From the NCBI RefSeq assembly GCF_033958435.1, contig NC_134137.1:123478001-123542000 (forward strand): 64,000 nt of DNA, written 5' to 3'. The notes beneath the pieces were generated by a model. That model was not told the DNA's origin, ran no database searches, and saw only the letters and a list, made by a program, of their open reading frames with translations. The DNA comes from Carettochelys insculpta. Its lineage: Eukaryota; Chordata; Testudines; Carettochelyidae. Below, one piece after another: positions 42,411 to 55,865 of this stretch (position 1 is the stretch's first letter; each line of letters starts with the position of its first letter). The translations under genes were made by a program, and so were the position numbers.

Positions 42411-44929
42411 CACTGACACTATATCATTCAATATCAGAATCATAGGTGACGTGTGTTGTGGGACGCGTATGGGGGGTCACATATAACCCCTGTGCCCCAT
42501 CGCTTCTGAGTGCAGAGGCATTCTTGCCCCTCCCCTGGAGCAGCCTGAAAGCAGCGTGAGCTTCCTAGTTCATGCTACTCTCAGGCTGTACCATTCCAGG
42601 AGAGGGGGGACTACCCCACACTCACACGTAAGTGGTGGGACATGGGTAGAGCAGAGGCAGGAGTGGGAGGGGCATGGCTGGAGAAGGAGTGGGATATGGG
42701 TGAACTGAGGCTGGGACCGGGAGGGAGATGGGTGCGTTAGGGGCATGTGTCCAATGCCCTCCCTGGAATCTCCACACCCGTCAGCTTTGGTCAGAATTAT
42801 TGTCACTGTGTCAAAATATAAAACGGCAGCTTTTTTTTAGGGAGGCAGGTGGGGCCTGACTGGAGAAAGGGGAATAGTGAAATTCTCACAGCTCATTTCA
42901 AATTCATGGATGCCACTTTTTGCTGTGGAAAATCTCCACAGAGGGTTGTATGACTTTTCAGTCTGTGGGTGGCAAGTTACCAAGGAGAAGGCCTGAACTG
43001 GACAGGCACTGAACACCTCCAACTCTAAATGACTTCCATGAGAGTTGTGTGATTACTAAGCATTTCACATGGAAACAGCAATTCAGCCTTTCTTGCAACT
43101 GTATTCCCTGGGCTTCTAGGGTTTGGGGTTTTTAATGAGTGAACGCTGGGATCTCCCATCGCGGGTATAATGTCAGACAAACAAGTAGAAAGATCATGTG
43201 AAATCTGATCATCAACAAGAAAAGGTCAATGTGGCTTCAGAGTGCTGCTCTTCATGGGATATTTTACCCGTTGTATCAGGCAGGAGCTTAGTTTACACTG
43301 GGATTTCCTGCCTGATTTACAAAGCATAAGCAAAACCACTCACATCCATTCTGGTAAGTCTCCCTCTTCATCCATCAGGTGCTGACAGCACTAATCTGTG
43401 AGTAGTTGGTGACCCAGAAACTCAATTCAGCTATTCTTTGTCTGGGCATAGGGCTGTTCATAAAAACCACATATGCAAAGTATCAATAAATGTCAGTTGG
43501 AAAAAAAGAAGAAAAATGACTGATTGACCATTTTAACATGAGAAAGCCGCTTAGAACAAAAAGGCCTGATTATCAAACCAGTGACATAAAAACCTGAATG
43601 GAGATGATGAAGTCTCCAGCTAAGAATTTGCTTTCAGCTAAATAAATTGTTACTTCTTGCCTTTCAAAAAAACACAGTTTGATCAGAATTAGCTGGCCGC
43701 ACTGACACTGCACTTGAGACTCTGTGTCCATTTGCAAATTATCTGAGTGGTTAGATGTGAGTTTCCTGATTGCTGGACTGAAGAAAGCCAGACGTAGTTT
43801 GGAAGCAGAGAGGATCACCTATCTCCAGCTGACAAATGAATTGCCTTAACAGGACAGCACTGAGCTGAGAAACCACACTGACTTTGGAGTGCTTCTGATT
43901 GGCTCTTTTTTGATTGAATTCAGGAATCATCTGTTGCCTCCAGATGACCATTTCAAAGTGTTCTAACTCGTGTAGCTCATTGAAGCCAGGAGCTGGAATT
44001 AATGTGCACAGTACGAAGACACAACGTATAAATCTTCATTTCTTTCATGAGGAACAGCGGTATATTTTCTCTGCAGGCAAATATCCGAGGTGCTGTGACT
44101 GTACTGTTCCAGTGAGATCAGAAATATAGGTTTCACTTTTCTGCCCTCTGCCCCCCCTGGCTGCACAACATTCACAATGAAGAAAAGAAATAGCTCATAC
44201 ATCAAGAGGGTCAATAGTTCTTCACATATTTTGTGCCTTCCTAGTCTTGACTCAGAACAAAACAACGAGATTGTTTGCTGAATGGAACTCAAAGTCATCC
44301 AACTTTATTTCAACAATTTGGTCAGCTACATTAAAAAAAAAGAAAGAAAGAAAGAAAGAAAAAAGAGAAAGACTAGAGTTAAATATTAGCAGTTAGCAAT
44401 AGCAAGGGAATCTGCCATATCAATTCCCCTTTTCTTCTCCCCTGATGAGGTTAATCCTGATATGCTTGAGTGGCTCTTTGAGTTTTTTTGAGAAATGTCT
44501 GCCTTTATAAAGTACTGGCTGAATTTTCAAAGGATCCCAGTACAGATGCACCCAATAAACATAGGTGTTAGATCAAAGGATTTGGGCATCTAAACGACCA
44601 GTTGAAGTACTCAAGGAGAAACATGGTGGCACCACTAAGATCCCACAAGCCGTGCTCACCTACTGCCCAGTCCCATGAGTGCCTAAATCTCAACCACTAA
44701 AGTCACTGAGGTTCTCGTTTTCCTGTCAGCTGGCAAGCACAAATCCTCAGTCTCAGTACCCAAGAACTTACCTTGCACCTGAGTTTCTGTGGAATCCTTA
44801 AACTAGGCTTTCCACTGCTTTGCTTTCCTGTGGGGACCCAATAAAGTGGGCCTTTGCCAAACATTCCTATCCTTGTACAAAACTGCCATAAGAAGCAGTG
44901 GTGCCCCTACATGACTTTGTATCCCAGTG
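42411..44929. other. Unassigned DNA with an AAAG microsatellite
   Basis: A poly(A)/(AAAG)n run lies at 44332-44370. A GGCTGAATTTTCAAAGGATC block near 44518 resembles an old dispersed repeat. No gene is supported. Confidence 0.45.
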
Positions 44930-45005
44930 GTTAGAGCACTCAGTGAGGATGAGGGTGACCCAGGTTCAATCTCCCCCACTGTCTGAGATGGGGGAGAAAT
45001 TTGAA
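44930..45005 (+). repeat. tRNA-derived SINE head
   Basis: CCCAGTGGTTAGAGCAC and CCAGGTTCAATCTCC match A and B boxes at tRNA spacing. The sequence then runs into non-tRNA body. This type is common in turtle SINEs. Confidence 0.65.
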
Positions 45006-45024
45006 GTTGGGTAGTTCACTCAAG

Positions 45025-45135
45025 GACAAAAAAGCAGTCCAGTAGCACTTTAAAGACTAACAAAATAATTTATTAGGTGATGAGCTTTCGTGGCACAGAC
45101 CCACTTCTTCGGATCATAGCCATACCAGAAAAAAG
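45025..45135. mobile_element. Single-arm copy of the palindromic-retroposon family (8265 type)
   Basis: AGCAGTCCAGTAGCACTTTA, AACAAAATAATTTATTAGGT and GAGCTTTCGTGGCACAGACC match the outer arm of the copy at 8265 closely. Only one arm is present and no clear duplication is seen. Confidence 0.7.
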
Positions 45136-48100
45136 GTGCTTGAAACACTGCGCTATGGATAGTCTGTGGTCAGAGGTGCTCAATCTGTCCTGTTGAAGTT
45201 CTCCCACTTCATGTGAAATGTGCTCTGGGACAAAGGGAAAGCAACAGAGAGGACCAATCTATAACCCAGTGATTAGGATGTTCAGTTGGGCAATAGGAAA
45301 AACTTTGTGCTTCAAGGAGAGGATTTATCAGTCACCTGAAGATCCACAACTCCCATGGAAGGTGATCCAACTCAGCAACGAGTGATTGCCATCAAGAAAC
45401 ACCTTCTCCCTTTTCCAATAGCTACAATTTGCAGAGCTGAGTTAGACCTAAGAATTCCTTGAGTCCATCAGGGTGTTTGTTGAAAGTAGGCTAATCATGC
45501 TGCAGTGGGTTTGATCACTGAGAGTGGGGACATAATGAGGCTAGGTAAAAGGAGCTGTTGCCTCCTTTCTCATTTTTGTCTGGATGGCTGTCTTTGGTGC
45601 TGTTTTGCTTTGGTCTGTGATATTATCATATATTTGGGACTACCTGGTTCAGTCTAATTCTGTGTCCATCTTCACTGGCCTCTTCAAAGAAGTCATTTCA
45701 TGGTGGATTTGGAAGATAAAGATGGGGAGGGGAGTTAGATATTAGAATAGACCTGTGGATAAGTTTGAGAATAGCAGATAAATTACATGTGGGAAGGAAT
45801 TTTCAGTTGGAGGGTTCTTGAGGACCAGAAGGGAAATGTTGTAAAATATTTCTGTACCTTTGTCATCAATCCCTCCAGATAAGAAATACATCACAAATCC
45901 CAGCAAAGTGGGCTTAAGAGTCAGTTGAGCAGCCTTTCACATTCCTGATGAATCCCAACTCACAGCAAGATAGAAGACGGGAAATCGTTAATTTCTGAAG
46001 CTAAGAGGTAAATATTGTGGCCACGTACCCTCAAGACTGTGCTTCAGATTGAAAAAAAGATAGCGCTTCTGTAGGGTCACACTTTGACAGCATCAGTAAT
46101 GTAATGTTCAGAGTGGATTGTCCTACATTGCCTCTCAAGCTGGCAATTTGTTGGTTTAGTTTGAGGAGGATGATGACAAAGAAATGCAGGAGAGGCCTCT
46201 GATTCTATTACATATGAATTTATGGCTTCATTTATTCCAAACTCTATTCTAGCAACCACTTGGAAAACTATTTTTAAATGTATAGCTGGAATTTGCATAG
46301 TGCAGTCCCAGGAAAATATAACAGAAATACATTGTCTCTTTTAATGCTTAAGCATTAGGCCAATAAGATTGACTGGGGCTGGCTTTCTCCGCGTTACCTA
46401 GGAAAATTATTTATAAACCTGTTGATTCCAAATTGAATAATAAATACAATTGTGTGAGCATGAAAAAGTACGTTCAACATGTACAGGTCTATCTATAACA
46501 CAGTTCCTGTTCTTACAGCCAGCTTGCATTTGCTGCAATAGTATTATTTACCACTGCTTTAAAACCTGGGTTTGAATAAGAATGAAATTTACATTTTCTT
46601 AATTAGGTCCCATAAGAACAGCAGCTAGTCAGGCATTCTTTCAAGTATGAGACTTTCTAGCGCTAATCAGTAGGCAGTGGGTTATGTTATTGCTTTTAAG
46701 GCAACTTCAAACATTTCTGCAGAAAAGGTGGTAAATCTACAGAAGCGGGAAAAATCCAGACAGGAAGCGTGGCCTTTCATACCTTCCAAAGAGATGTACA
46801 TCTAAGGCAGCAGAGGGAGGAGAAAATGGAATGCAGATGTACCCTCTCCCAGGTGAAAATGTTTTGTTGGGGGGATTGGGGATTATTGGAAAATATTGTC
46901 CTTGAAAATGAAAGTAAATAAATTGATGAATTGTGCATATAAATTATATTACTTCCCCCCCACCCCAGACCCTGTAAGTCAAATCCTGATCCTGAAGCAC
47001 AGCCAGAAGCAATGAGTTATGGGAATGCAGAACAGAAATACTCTTCCAGCATACAGATCCTTGGTGGACTTTTCTGCACCTGCTGCTCCAGCTTCCGTAA
47101 CCCAGTATCTGGGACCTCAACTAGCTCGCGAATGCCTGTACAAAGCAATAGGCCAGTGGACCTGCAAATCCATGGATTTGCTGGCAAATTTCATGATCCT
47201 CTCATGCCCCAGAAAATGCATGAATAATAAGTATGTTCAAGGCAGCTACTGCACACAGAAAAAGAGGCAACATTCAAAGAAATTATTAACTGCAAATGAA
47301 TCTCTCAACTCTAATAAAACCCTAATAAATAATAAGGGGCATTTGGGAATGTTAACCTAAGATATGTACTGATATTTAACTAATTACAAAAACTGTGCCT
47401 ATCATTTAACCCTTCATGAAGTGGTCATCTTGAAACCATCCACTATGAATAAAGTAACAAATCAGTGATATATAGACAAAGGGAGCCGTGTTCATTAGGT
47501 CACTAACCTTCACTGGTATAAAGAGGGCGTATGGGAATGACTGTTGAGAAAACTGTAAAAATCAGAGCCATTTTAATTAGGCCCAGCCATTGTATATTCT
47601 GTGGATAAATGTCTCATCTTTGAATGTGTCAGCTAGGTATCTTGCCTTTCTTGAAGTTCTCCCACTTTTCCACACAGAGAAAGCATTCCAGCACCCAGAC
47701 AGATGATACTTAAAGCTGGGGAGGAAAAGTTTGCCTGAGAACCCCAGGGGCCTGTTGAATACATAATCTGCTATATGGTATCACACTAAAAAAGTTTGCA
47801 GAATGCTCTAATTTGGTCAATAAAAAGGCTATCGTGACCTATTTAGTAGTGATATTCCTTCAGATAGTGAAGTGACAGAAGAAGTTTTGTCCCCAAATGG
47901 CTAAATCCTGAAGAGTGACACAGTGGAGAGGTCAACTTCCTTTGACTGTCTCGAAGAACAGTGAACTGTCCACAGACTGTCATATACTGACACACTCAAG
48001 AATCAGGACCGGGCTATTTGAAAAGCAGTATGAGCCACTGCACTAGTTCAATTTTTTCATTGCACCCTCCCAAGGGTAATCACTGGCTGAACAATGGACT

Positions 48101-48260
48101 GGGCTGGAACTGGAGTACACTTGGGACTAGGAGGAGCAGGGGAGAGGTATCAGCTTTACTAGGTCAAACAATTGTCGTGTAAAAAAGAATCTGATGTCCT
48201 CATTGTTCACTGACCATTTCAATTATAACTTGGGATCTGAATCTGCCCTCTGGAAATCCA
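45136..48260. other. Unassigned AT-rich DNA
   Basis: I see no gene. A short CCCAGTGATTAGGATGTTC near 45268 could be another degraded tRNA-like SINE head. The remainder shows no recognisable repeat. Confidence 0.4.
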
Positions 48261-48270
48261 TGAGAGTTTT

Positions 48271-48474
48271 CAGGTATCAGACAGGGAGCCATGTTAGTCT
48301 GTAGCTTTGAGAACAACAAGAAGTCTTGTGGCATCTTATAAACTAACAGATATTTTGGAGCATAAGCTTTCGTGGGCAAAGATGTTTCTGGTGAAGCGGG
48401 TCTTTGCCCACGAAAGCTTATGCTCCAAAAGATCTGTTAGTTTATAAGGTGCCACAAGACTTCTTGTTGTTCAG
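48271..48474 (-). mobile_element. Palindromic retroposon with 10-bp target-site duplication
   Basis: The left half (CAGACAGGGAGCCATGTTAG, AGAAGTCTTGTGGCATCTTA) and right half are inverted copies meeting in GATGTTTCTGGTGAAGCGGG. TGAGAGTTTT flanks it (48261-48270 and 48475-48484). The left end extends beyond the palindrome with the family 3' end GGTATCAGACAGGGAGCC. It is 204 bp with no coding region. Confidence 0.82.
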
Positions 48475-48484
48475 TGAGAGTTTT

Positions 48485-49079
48485 GTCATTGACATCAAAC
48501 AGAGCAGGATAAGAGCCTTCTAGTTCATGACTTTAAAAGACAGAGAGCCCATTTGCAGGGTTTGGACAGCAGGAGCTTTTCTGTTTATGGAACACCTAAA
48601 TTAGTGCTACCAACATATCACTAATACCCTGCAGTAGTCTAGCTAGGAGAGAAAATCTGAATAGGCCCCAATAGATGGTGGATACATCGCAGTCACATTG
48701 TCTGGAGTTATTGTCTGAGGTATCACAGGCGAATGAGGGCCCCTACAGACGCCTGATGGCGTGCATGCCCACAGAGGTAGGATCACACCAGCCCTGTCCA
48801 TCATGGAGGATCCATGCAATGATCAATGCACCTATCCATGCAGCTGCCTGCTCTTTGTAGGCACAGAAGGTCTGCAAAGGAAGGCACAGAAAACGAGGAC
48901 CTCTCATGGCAAGGACTAATAGATGCAGTGCCCAAATCTCATCCGCTCCCCTGGTTCCTTCTCCAGGGTGCTTTTGGTTTTTCAGCCCAAGCCAAAACAG
49001 TTTGCTGGATATTCCCACCCTGCCTGCTGCCCTTGGTGCACATAAAAATATCTGTTCCACACCTGGTTGGAAAAGATTA
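48485..49079. other. Unassigned DNA
   Basis: Overlapping open frames on both strands (48675-49117) show no recognisable domain or bias and are treated as chance. Confidence 0.4.
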
Positions 49080-49640
49080 GAGGGAACATCGAGTCTCCTG
49101 CCATGCCCCTGCCCCAAGGCCCTACTTCCCTGCTCCCCTGTCCTGCCCCACTCACTCCACCCCCTCCAACTTTTTCTCCCCCACCCTCCTTCATTTTTGA
49201 GGCTAGGGTACAGGAGGTGGTGAGGCAGCTCTTACCTTGGGCTGCTCCCAGTTATCAGTACAGGAGGGCTAAGATAGGCTCCCTGACTGCCCTAGCCACA
49301 GACCACACCTGGAAGTGGCCAGCACATCCCTGAAGCTCCTGGAGAAGGGGAGGAAGCACGTGGCTCTGTGCACTGTTCCTGGATGCAGGCACTGCCCCCG
49401 TGGCTCCCATTTTCCACAGTTCCTAGTTTCTAGCCAATGGAATCTGTAGAGATGGTGCTCATGGCAGGGGCAGCATCCAGACACTCCTGCCCCCACCTCT
49501 GCCTAGGGGCTGCAGGGATGTGATGGCCACCTCTGGGAGAAGTTTGGGTGCAGGCAGGACCAGTGATCTCCCTTAGTCCCTGTGGGAGATCATGCTGGGA
49601 GACTTCTGGCAAAACTGGGAAGGTTAGCAACCTTAGCCTG
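49080..49640. repeat. GC-rich dispersed repeat, copy 1
   Basis: This is a C-rich stretch (CATGCCCCTGCCCCAAGGCC, CCACTCACTCCACCCCC). Further on, GCAGGCACTGCCCCC followed by GGCTCCCATT reappears near 58190 in the second copy. It ends with GGTTAGCAACCTTAG near 49623-49637, the inverse of the AGGGTTGCCAAC start of the other copy. This suggests a repeat with GGTTGCCAAC termini. Confidence 0.5.
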
Positions 49641-52515
49641 AGTGGCAGCATGTGACTCGGCTTCACAGGAAGTAAACTGACCAGACTTGGTGTATCTGCA
49701 CAGGTATTTTCCCAGCCAGGCCCTTGCAGTGCTCAACACATAGCAGCTCAACATTCAGCAAAGGTGAGGCTGCTCCAGAGTTGATGCCCTGTGGCAGCTC
49801 CATCCTCGGGTCCCTTTCTCCCTTTAAAGCTGTGAAACAGTAGGGATGAGTGGGCCACAGGTTTTCTTCCAGAGCCTAAGCGGAAGCAGCAGTGGAGGCA
49901 GTGACTTCTGGAAGGAATCAGTGGTCATGAGAGTGGCCCCAGTGCAGGTTTACACAGGCTCTGATTTGAGTAGGCCTCAGTGCTAGGTGGGTGGGCTGTG
50001 GACCGCTTTGGCCCATTCTTGGCTACATTCCGGCCACTAAGTCCTCTTATGTTTCCAACTAAAAAGGCTTAAAGGGAGGAAATTACAATGTCTATAAGAC
50101 ACTGCTCTTCACACTGTAGAAATTAGATTGTTCGGACACTGAAGCCTGGGTCTTCCTCTGATAGATCTGCAAAGCTGTTCAACAAGTCATGGTTTAACTT
50201 TTATTTATTTAAAATATCCATTAGGTACAACATAGTTCTCATGTAAATTAAAAGGAAGTTGGAGAAAAACTAAAGATCAGGTTTTCTTGACAGCTGAAAC
50301 ATTACTCCATTAGCAGCAACTAACTAAATAATAGACATTGAAGATTCAATATGGGATCCTGGAATCTTCCCAAATTGGGGCAAGTGGGAACAAAAATGCC
50401 ACAAAAACACAGCAAAAAAAAAGAAGAGGGAACATCTCAAGGTAGATGTGAAATTCACTAAAAATAAACATCCAGTTACGGTGGAGCCAACAGCAGATCT
50501 TTGTTTGCTGAAAGCACCTCTCCTTTAGGGACCGTGTTCTGCTGCATATTTATTTTCACTAGGCCTGTGTTGTCCTACTGGGACATGCAAGCTTCAGTTT
50601 TCAGAGCTTTCACCTGACAGAGATGTGTCGCTATAAAGTACCAAAACAACCCTAATGTAAAACATTTTTTTCACTGAAATCCATTTTCTAAGGAGTGTAT
50701 TATAAATAATGAATTGTGCTTGCTGGTCTCTCTCTCCTCTCTCTCCCTGTTCCACACTCTCCTGATGAGCTTATTTCAGAACGCCAGCTGCTAACATGTT
50801 AACCACCCTCTTTGCCGCAACAGAGCAAAGCTGTGGCTGTTAAAATTGTAATCTGAGGTTTTGGGGAGGTACAAGTCAGTGGACTTTCACATCTAGACCT
50901 ATATTGCATTTTATCAGAGACGAAGGTTACAAAGATTTGCTGTTACAGTCCAAGCTACAGTAGAAAATAATACAACAATCCCACTACAAACAGCACCTAC
51001 AGTAGTCTGGTGAAAAGCCTGAAGCTTTTATCTGGCAGAGAAACTAAATTACATCTCAGACCTAGAAAACAGGGTTGAGGTCATCAGCGGATCTGTGTAA
51101 GGAAACTTAGATTACAGTGGTAACACTACAATACCTCAAAATAAATCAATATGTTTAGTGGCAAGCTCTTAATCTTTATATGTACAGACAAACTGGTACA
51201 CAATTAAGAAGGGGGTGGGGAGCTGGAAGAAGGGATATTGTTATCAGACAATTGTATTCATAAATGTTTAACAAATAATGTCCAATTAAGAGATTCAGTT
51301 CAATTGTAATCAAACTAAATTCATCCAGGAAATGTCCTACTTAGTTATGAATCTTTAGTCAAACAGTCACAATGGGTTTCTCCAGTTATGCAATGCATTA
51401 AAATGCATTCTTCTGTTTAAGTGGGACAAGACACATGACATCTCAGGGCATCAGCCCTAAGGAAGTGTTTTAGTTATCAACTAAAACAAAGGTATGGTAA
51501 GTGCTATCAGTCATTGAGATATCTTGACTCAGCAAGGAAAAGCAAAAAGTATGCTAATTATGCCCGGGCTAATAAATTAGAAGCATCTGTTTGCTTGTTA
51601 AAGTCAATGGCATCTTAAAACCCAGGGAAAGAAATTAACATATTGTAGAAAGAAATCAATTGGAAAAGAGCTTAATACAATATTTTTTTATGATGATGGC
51701 AAGAGAGCAGTTCAAATAGCCCAGCTGTTGACCTATTTTCTCTATACACCAACATGATTCTGTGAAGGAAACACTGGAAGCAAGATGTTCAATGAAAATA
51801 GATCAGAACATTTTGTACAAGAAATAAAGGCAATTGTCTCTTAATGCCAGTAAAGCACCAGCACCAAAGTTCTCAAGCTGTGGTTCCCCAGCATGCATGC
51901 TGGGTAGGTAAGAAATGTGTTACAGCATGGCCAACACTAATGAAGGAGGCTTGCAGATCTTGGATTTGGTGAGGTCCAGGAGTGTGAATAAGGCAGACAG
52001 CAAATGCCTGTCTGCATTTTAGTACGCTGCTGGCAAGGCAAAGCCAGAGGAAGGAGAAAGGAACTTAGCTAAGTGGTTGTGGAAGAGAGACTGGGAACAA
52101 GGAGTCAGAAAAGACTGTATAGAAAAAGATACGAGTATTTGGGAAGTGTACTGGAACAGAAAAGGAGACAGAGGGAAGGAAAGAACAAGCAAAAGTCAAA
52201 GAGAAATCTTAAAAGGAAGGGGAGAGAGAGAAAGATGGATACGTATTGAAGATACAAGAAATAGAAATGAAACCATGGAATGGGATAATTAGAGAGTAAA
52301 AGAATGATATGGAAGAAGTGAGAGAAAAAGAAAGCATCACCCCAAGGTGAGGAAAGTTAGGTATAATGGTTAGAGTCAGGGGCCTGGAACCAGAATCAGT
52401 GTTAGAGTCAGGTGCTAATGTAACCCATACACCTATGTGTAGTTCACTGTCCGAGGTAGTGGTGCCTACACCACTTCACAGAGACAGAATAAGTGTCCTC
52501 TACAGCCTAAGCTAA
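49641..52515. other. Unassigned DNA
   Basis: Purine-rich simple sequence occurs around 52080-52330. No coding or mobile-element feature is supported. Confidence 0.4.
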
Positions 52516-52517
52516 GA

Positions 52518-52600
52518 GTCAGCTGGTCTTTAGCTCAAGTGGTTGAGGCACCTGCACAGAGGTCCCAGGTTTGAGCCTGCCTGTGTGCAGTTACACTAAA
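52518..52600 (+). repeat. tRNA-like SINE head
   Basis: TTTAGCTCAAGTGGTTGAGG and CCCAGGTTTGAGCC resemble pol III A and B boxes at tRNA spacing. There is no intact acceptor stem. Confidence 0.55.
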
Positions 52601-54564
52601 CCAAAGGTGATAAGCAGAAATACCAGTCAAGTAATGAGCAGGAACTTAGAGCATGACAAGAAAGCAGAATCCGGGAATATATGAGGGTTGGGAGCAAGAG
52701 GCAGGAACAGGCTAGGAGTAGACAGGGGCCGTAGCAGCAGCCAGCCAGAGTCACCCAGATAATCAAAGAGCTTCCTGTGCTTATTATTGGTTTAAGTGGT
52801 GCATCTCAAATAATTAGTGGGCTGGTCATCTCTCCCATCACAATTTCATGGGTAGAGCCCCTTTGGCGCTAGAACATTATCAGCTGTATACCCTTGGGGA
52901 GGGGGAGGGAGAGGGGAGTCAGACAAGTTGGGGCAACGAGGGTAGCTGTGGACTGAGGACTGAGGGAATCGACTTTTGAGGCTTCTGATCACTTATAGAG
53001 CTGGTCGGGGTTTTCAATTCATCTGATTTTACCCTAATTATAAGGTTGAGGTGACTGCATTTTTTCTGGATTCATCAGACATCAAATTTTAGGTCTTATA
53101 CTATATTGAATACTAAATATAAAGCTGGATAACATGGCATGAAACTATGTAGCCCACAATAAGAAGGAATAATTACTTCCCACCAGAATGTTACAGCATT
53201 CCAGGGGAGGAGAAAAGAGAAAGAAGTGGGAAAGCCTGCTGGACAGGACCTGATGATGTGAACAAGCAAGAGACATTCCCACTGGAAGAAAGCACCACTT
53301 GAACTGAGAACAGCAGCTCTCCTAACCAGGTATAATATTTCATTGCACCTCAGAGCTACAGACCAAGATCAAATTCTTCATTTCCACCTGAAATGTGCTA
53401 CAAAGTTTTTCAAATTCATGTCACTCCTTTGTAAGGAGAGCTTTTTACCTTGGTAATTGATGTCCCACATTTTCTCCATTATGGTTTAAACAGCAAAGGA
53501 AGCCAGCACACCCATTTTAACTCCAGCCAGGTGGGTGAGTGAGGAGGCCTGTAGGCTTCTTGGGAGTTACCATTGTCATGCAGTCCACTGCCTAGTAAGA
53601 ATTATTTCACTGATATTGACATCCCCCAGATGTATCCCCTCAACCCTAACTTTGCTTTAATTTGAACCCTCTGAGTACTTTTGCATGGGAGTCTTAAACC
53701 CTATCTCCAGGATTTGAGGAGATTCACATTACATCAACAATACGGAAAAGAACCAAAAGCTGTTTGCCACTGTTATGTATGCAAATACAGTCAGGACCAA
53801 ATCTTTTTTCCCCTTGCTTTTGGATCTGATGGCCTGACCATTCTGGGAAATGCTGTTGTGTTATTACTCATATTAATCCATGTTCCCTTTGCACATGTCT
53901 CATTGCTCATATGCACTGCTGGGTATCTGACACCTGCTGATGAGTTTGTCAAAATAATATGCCGGTCCAGTAGTTTTAAAAATTGAGGGCAGGTGTTACA
54001 CACAAGAAAAGAATATACCTTTACCTGGAATAACCAATTATGCTACAGCTGTATTATTACTACATTAACATTAGTCTTTTCTCCCTCCCCCTGTCCAACT
54101 GCATTATAACCCACCCAACGAAACAGTGAACCTCGATCTATTTTAACTTTGTTCACAATAAACTGTCATAGCTTTATGCATTTTTGCTTTGTGAACTTTA
54201 ACAGAAATGAGCCAACAAGCACTTAATTTGTCAAGACTGAAGATGGGGGCTGAACCATAGCCACAGCTCTGAGCAACACTGAAAATATTCTGAACAGTCT
54301 CGGAAATCTCTGAATCTGGTTCTGAGCTTTATAGCACAAGACTTTATATCACTCAAGACCTGAGTTTGGGTTGTTGTGTTTTCATCCCAACTCTTGTTGA
54401 CATGACTAATACTCTAAAATAGACACGGGAACTGCTGGCCTTACATTTTGCTGGCTGTTCATGATATTATACTGTGGTGTTAAAAGTACCTAAAGTCTGG
54501 TCTCTGAAGGAGTAATTGTGCATTTGTAATACTTGTCTGTGCACTGGATTGGCTCTTACTACTA
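52601..54564. other. Unassigned DNA
   Basis: No gene is supported; the 101-residue open frame at 53681-53986 is hydrophobic in its middle but shows no family resemblance. Confidence 0.4.
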
Positions 54565-55370
54565 CTACCATCTGTAAGACGTGATGGGGTACCTAACCCA
54601 CAGAGGCAGAGAAGGGAGGTAGCCATGCCCTGTCCTGTAAGGAGAAATGGAAGTGAGCACTCTGAGTGACCCAGAAAAGCTGTGTGAAGCACAGCTAATC
54701 AGGGAGGAATTGCAGGGAACACCCAATCCGAGTCCAGCACACTGATAAAAGGGAGTTGCAGGTCAGAGTAGAACCAGTTGCTGCTGGGAGCCCAGGGAAG
54801 GAGGACTGTGATACCAGAAGGCTGGGAAAACCTTCAATAGAGAAACTTCTGACAGGGACCAGAGGAGCAAGAGGAGCTCCTGGTTGGCTGTGGGACTGAG
54901 CAGCTGAGTGCCCTGAGTTAAGCGCAAGGAAGGTGAAGGGACCACAGGGAAGGGCCCCAAGCAAACATAGCAGAATTGACAGAAGTTAAAGAGACACGGC
55001 ACAAGGTACTATTTATGGGTCTCTGAGTTGTAACGCACAATAGTGGGCAGGTCCACTAGCAAAGTGGTTGGACAATAGAACCATGAAACACACCTCTGGA
55101 AAGGGGAAACATGGATGGTGAGCTAGCCAGAGGGTTGAGTTGTGGAAAGGCTGCTGCAGTTCTAGACGCTGAGACAGGGACATAGGCAAAAGTGTTGGTG
55201 GAGTGACTGCATGCAAATGTGGGAGTCGGCCTTGAGCAATCCATGGATGGAGGCATCTCCCTTGAGCTGATCCCCAGAGCAACCAGGAGGAGGCAACCAG
55301 TCTGACACTGAGGGCTGTACCCTGTGACCAAGGATTTTGCCACTAGTGTGGATCAGAACAGGAATGAGCC
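54565..55370 (+). repeat. LTR-like repeat with TATA box
   Basis: GTGATGGGGTACCTAACCC begins a purine-rich non-coding stretch. ATAAAAGGG sits at about 54743, followed by CAGTTGCTGCTGGGAGCCCA. Composition and layout resemble turtle LTR-type repeats. No second LTR, primer-binding site or pol sequence was found, so solo LTR is a guess. Confidence 0.35.
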
Positions 55371-55453
55371 CTTATTCTGTTTCAGCCCAGTCCTGTAAGA
55401 CACTGAATACCTGCATCTCCATCTGATGTCAGTGCTTGTCAAGAACACTCAGC

Positions 55454-55862
55454 GGCTGTGTCTACACTTGCATTCCTCTTTTGAAAGAGGCATGCAAATT
55501 AGTCAAATTGAAAATGCAATTGAGGCACACATTTGCATGTCTGACACCTCGTTTGCATATTCTTATTTCAAAATAGCATCTTTCAAAAGAAGAAAACCAG
55601 TGTAGACACTGCTCTTTCAAAAGTAAACCCCACCTTCGAAAGAAGGCTTCTTCCCTTTTTTATGGGAAGGAGTCTTTCAAAGATGGGGTTTACTTTTGAA
55701 AGAGCAGTGTCTATACTGGTTTTCTTCTTTCGAAATAAGCTATTTTGAAATAAGAATATGCAAATGAGGTGTCAGATATGCAAAGGTGTACCTCATTTGC
55801 ATTTTCAGTTTCCCTCACTCGCATACCTCTTTCAAAAGAGGAATGTAAGTGTAGACACAGCC
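55454..55862. mobile_element. 409-bp near-perfect palindromic MITE
   Basis: The two halves fold on each other almost completely around 55650. The ends are GGCTGTGTCTACACTTGC and the inverted GGCTGTGTCTACACTTAC. Inner blocks such as CTTTCAAAAGTAAACCCC and ATTTGCATxTCTGACACCTC are mirrored. Flanking triplets are AGC and AGA. There is no coding region; the Harbinger-type terminus is the same as in the other MITEs. Confidence 0.85.
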
Positions 55863-55865
55863 AGA

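Noticed and set aside
48675..49333. Host coding exon suggested by overlapping open frames on both strands
   Set aside because: There is no domain, no consistent splice sites and a C-rich repetitive composition shared with 57642-58260.
53681..53986. Small membrane protein suggested by a hydrophobic middle
   Set aside because: There is no family resemblance, no promoter or splice context, and single open frames of this size are common by chance in 64 kb.
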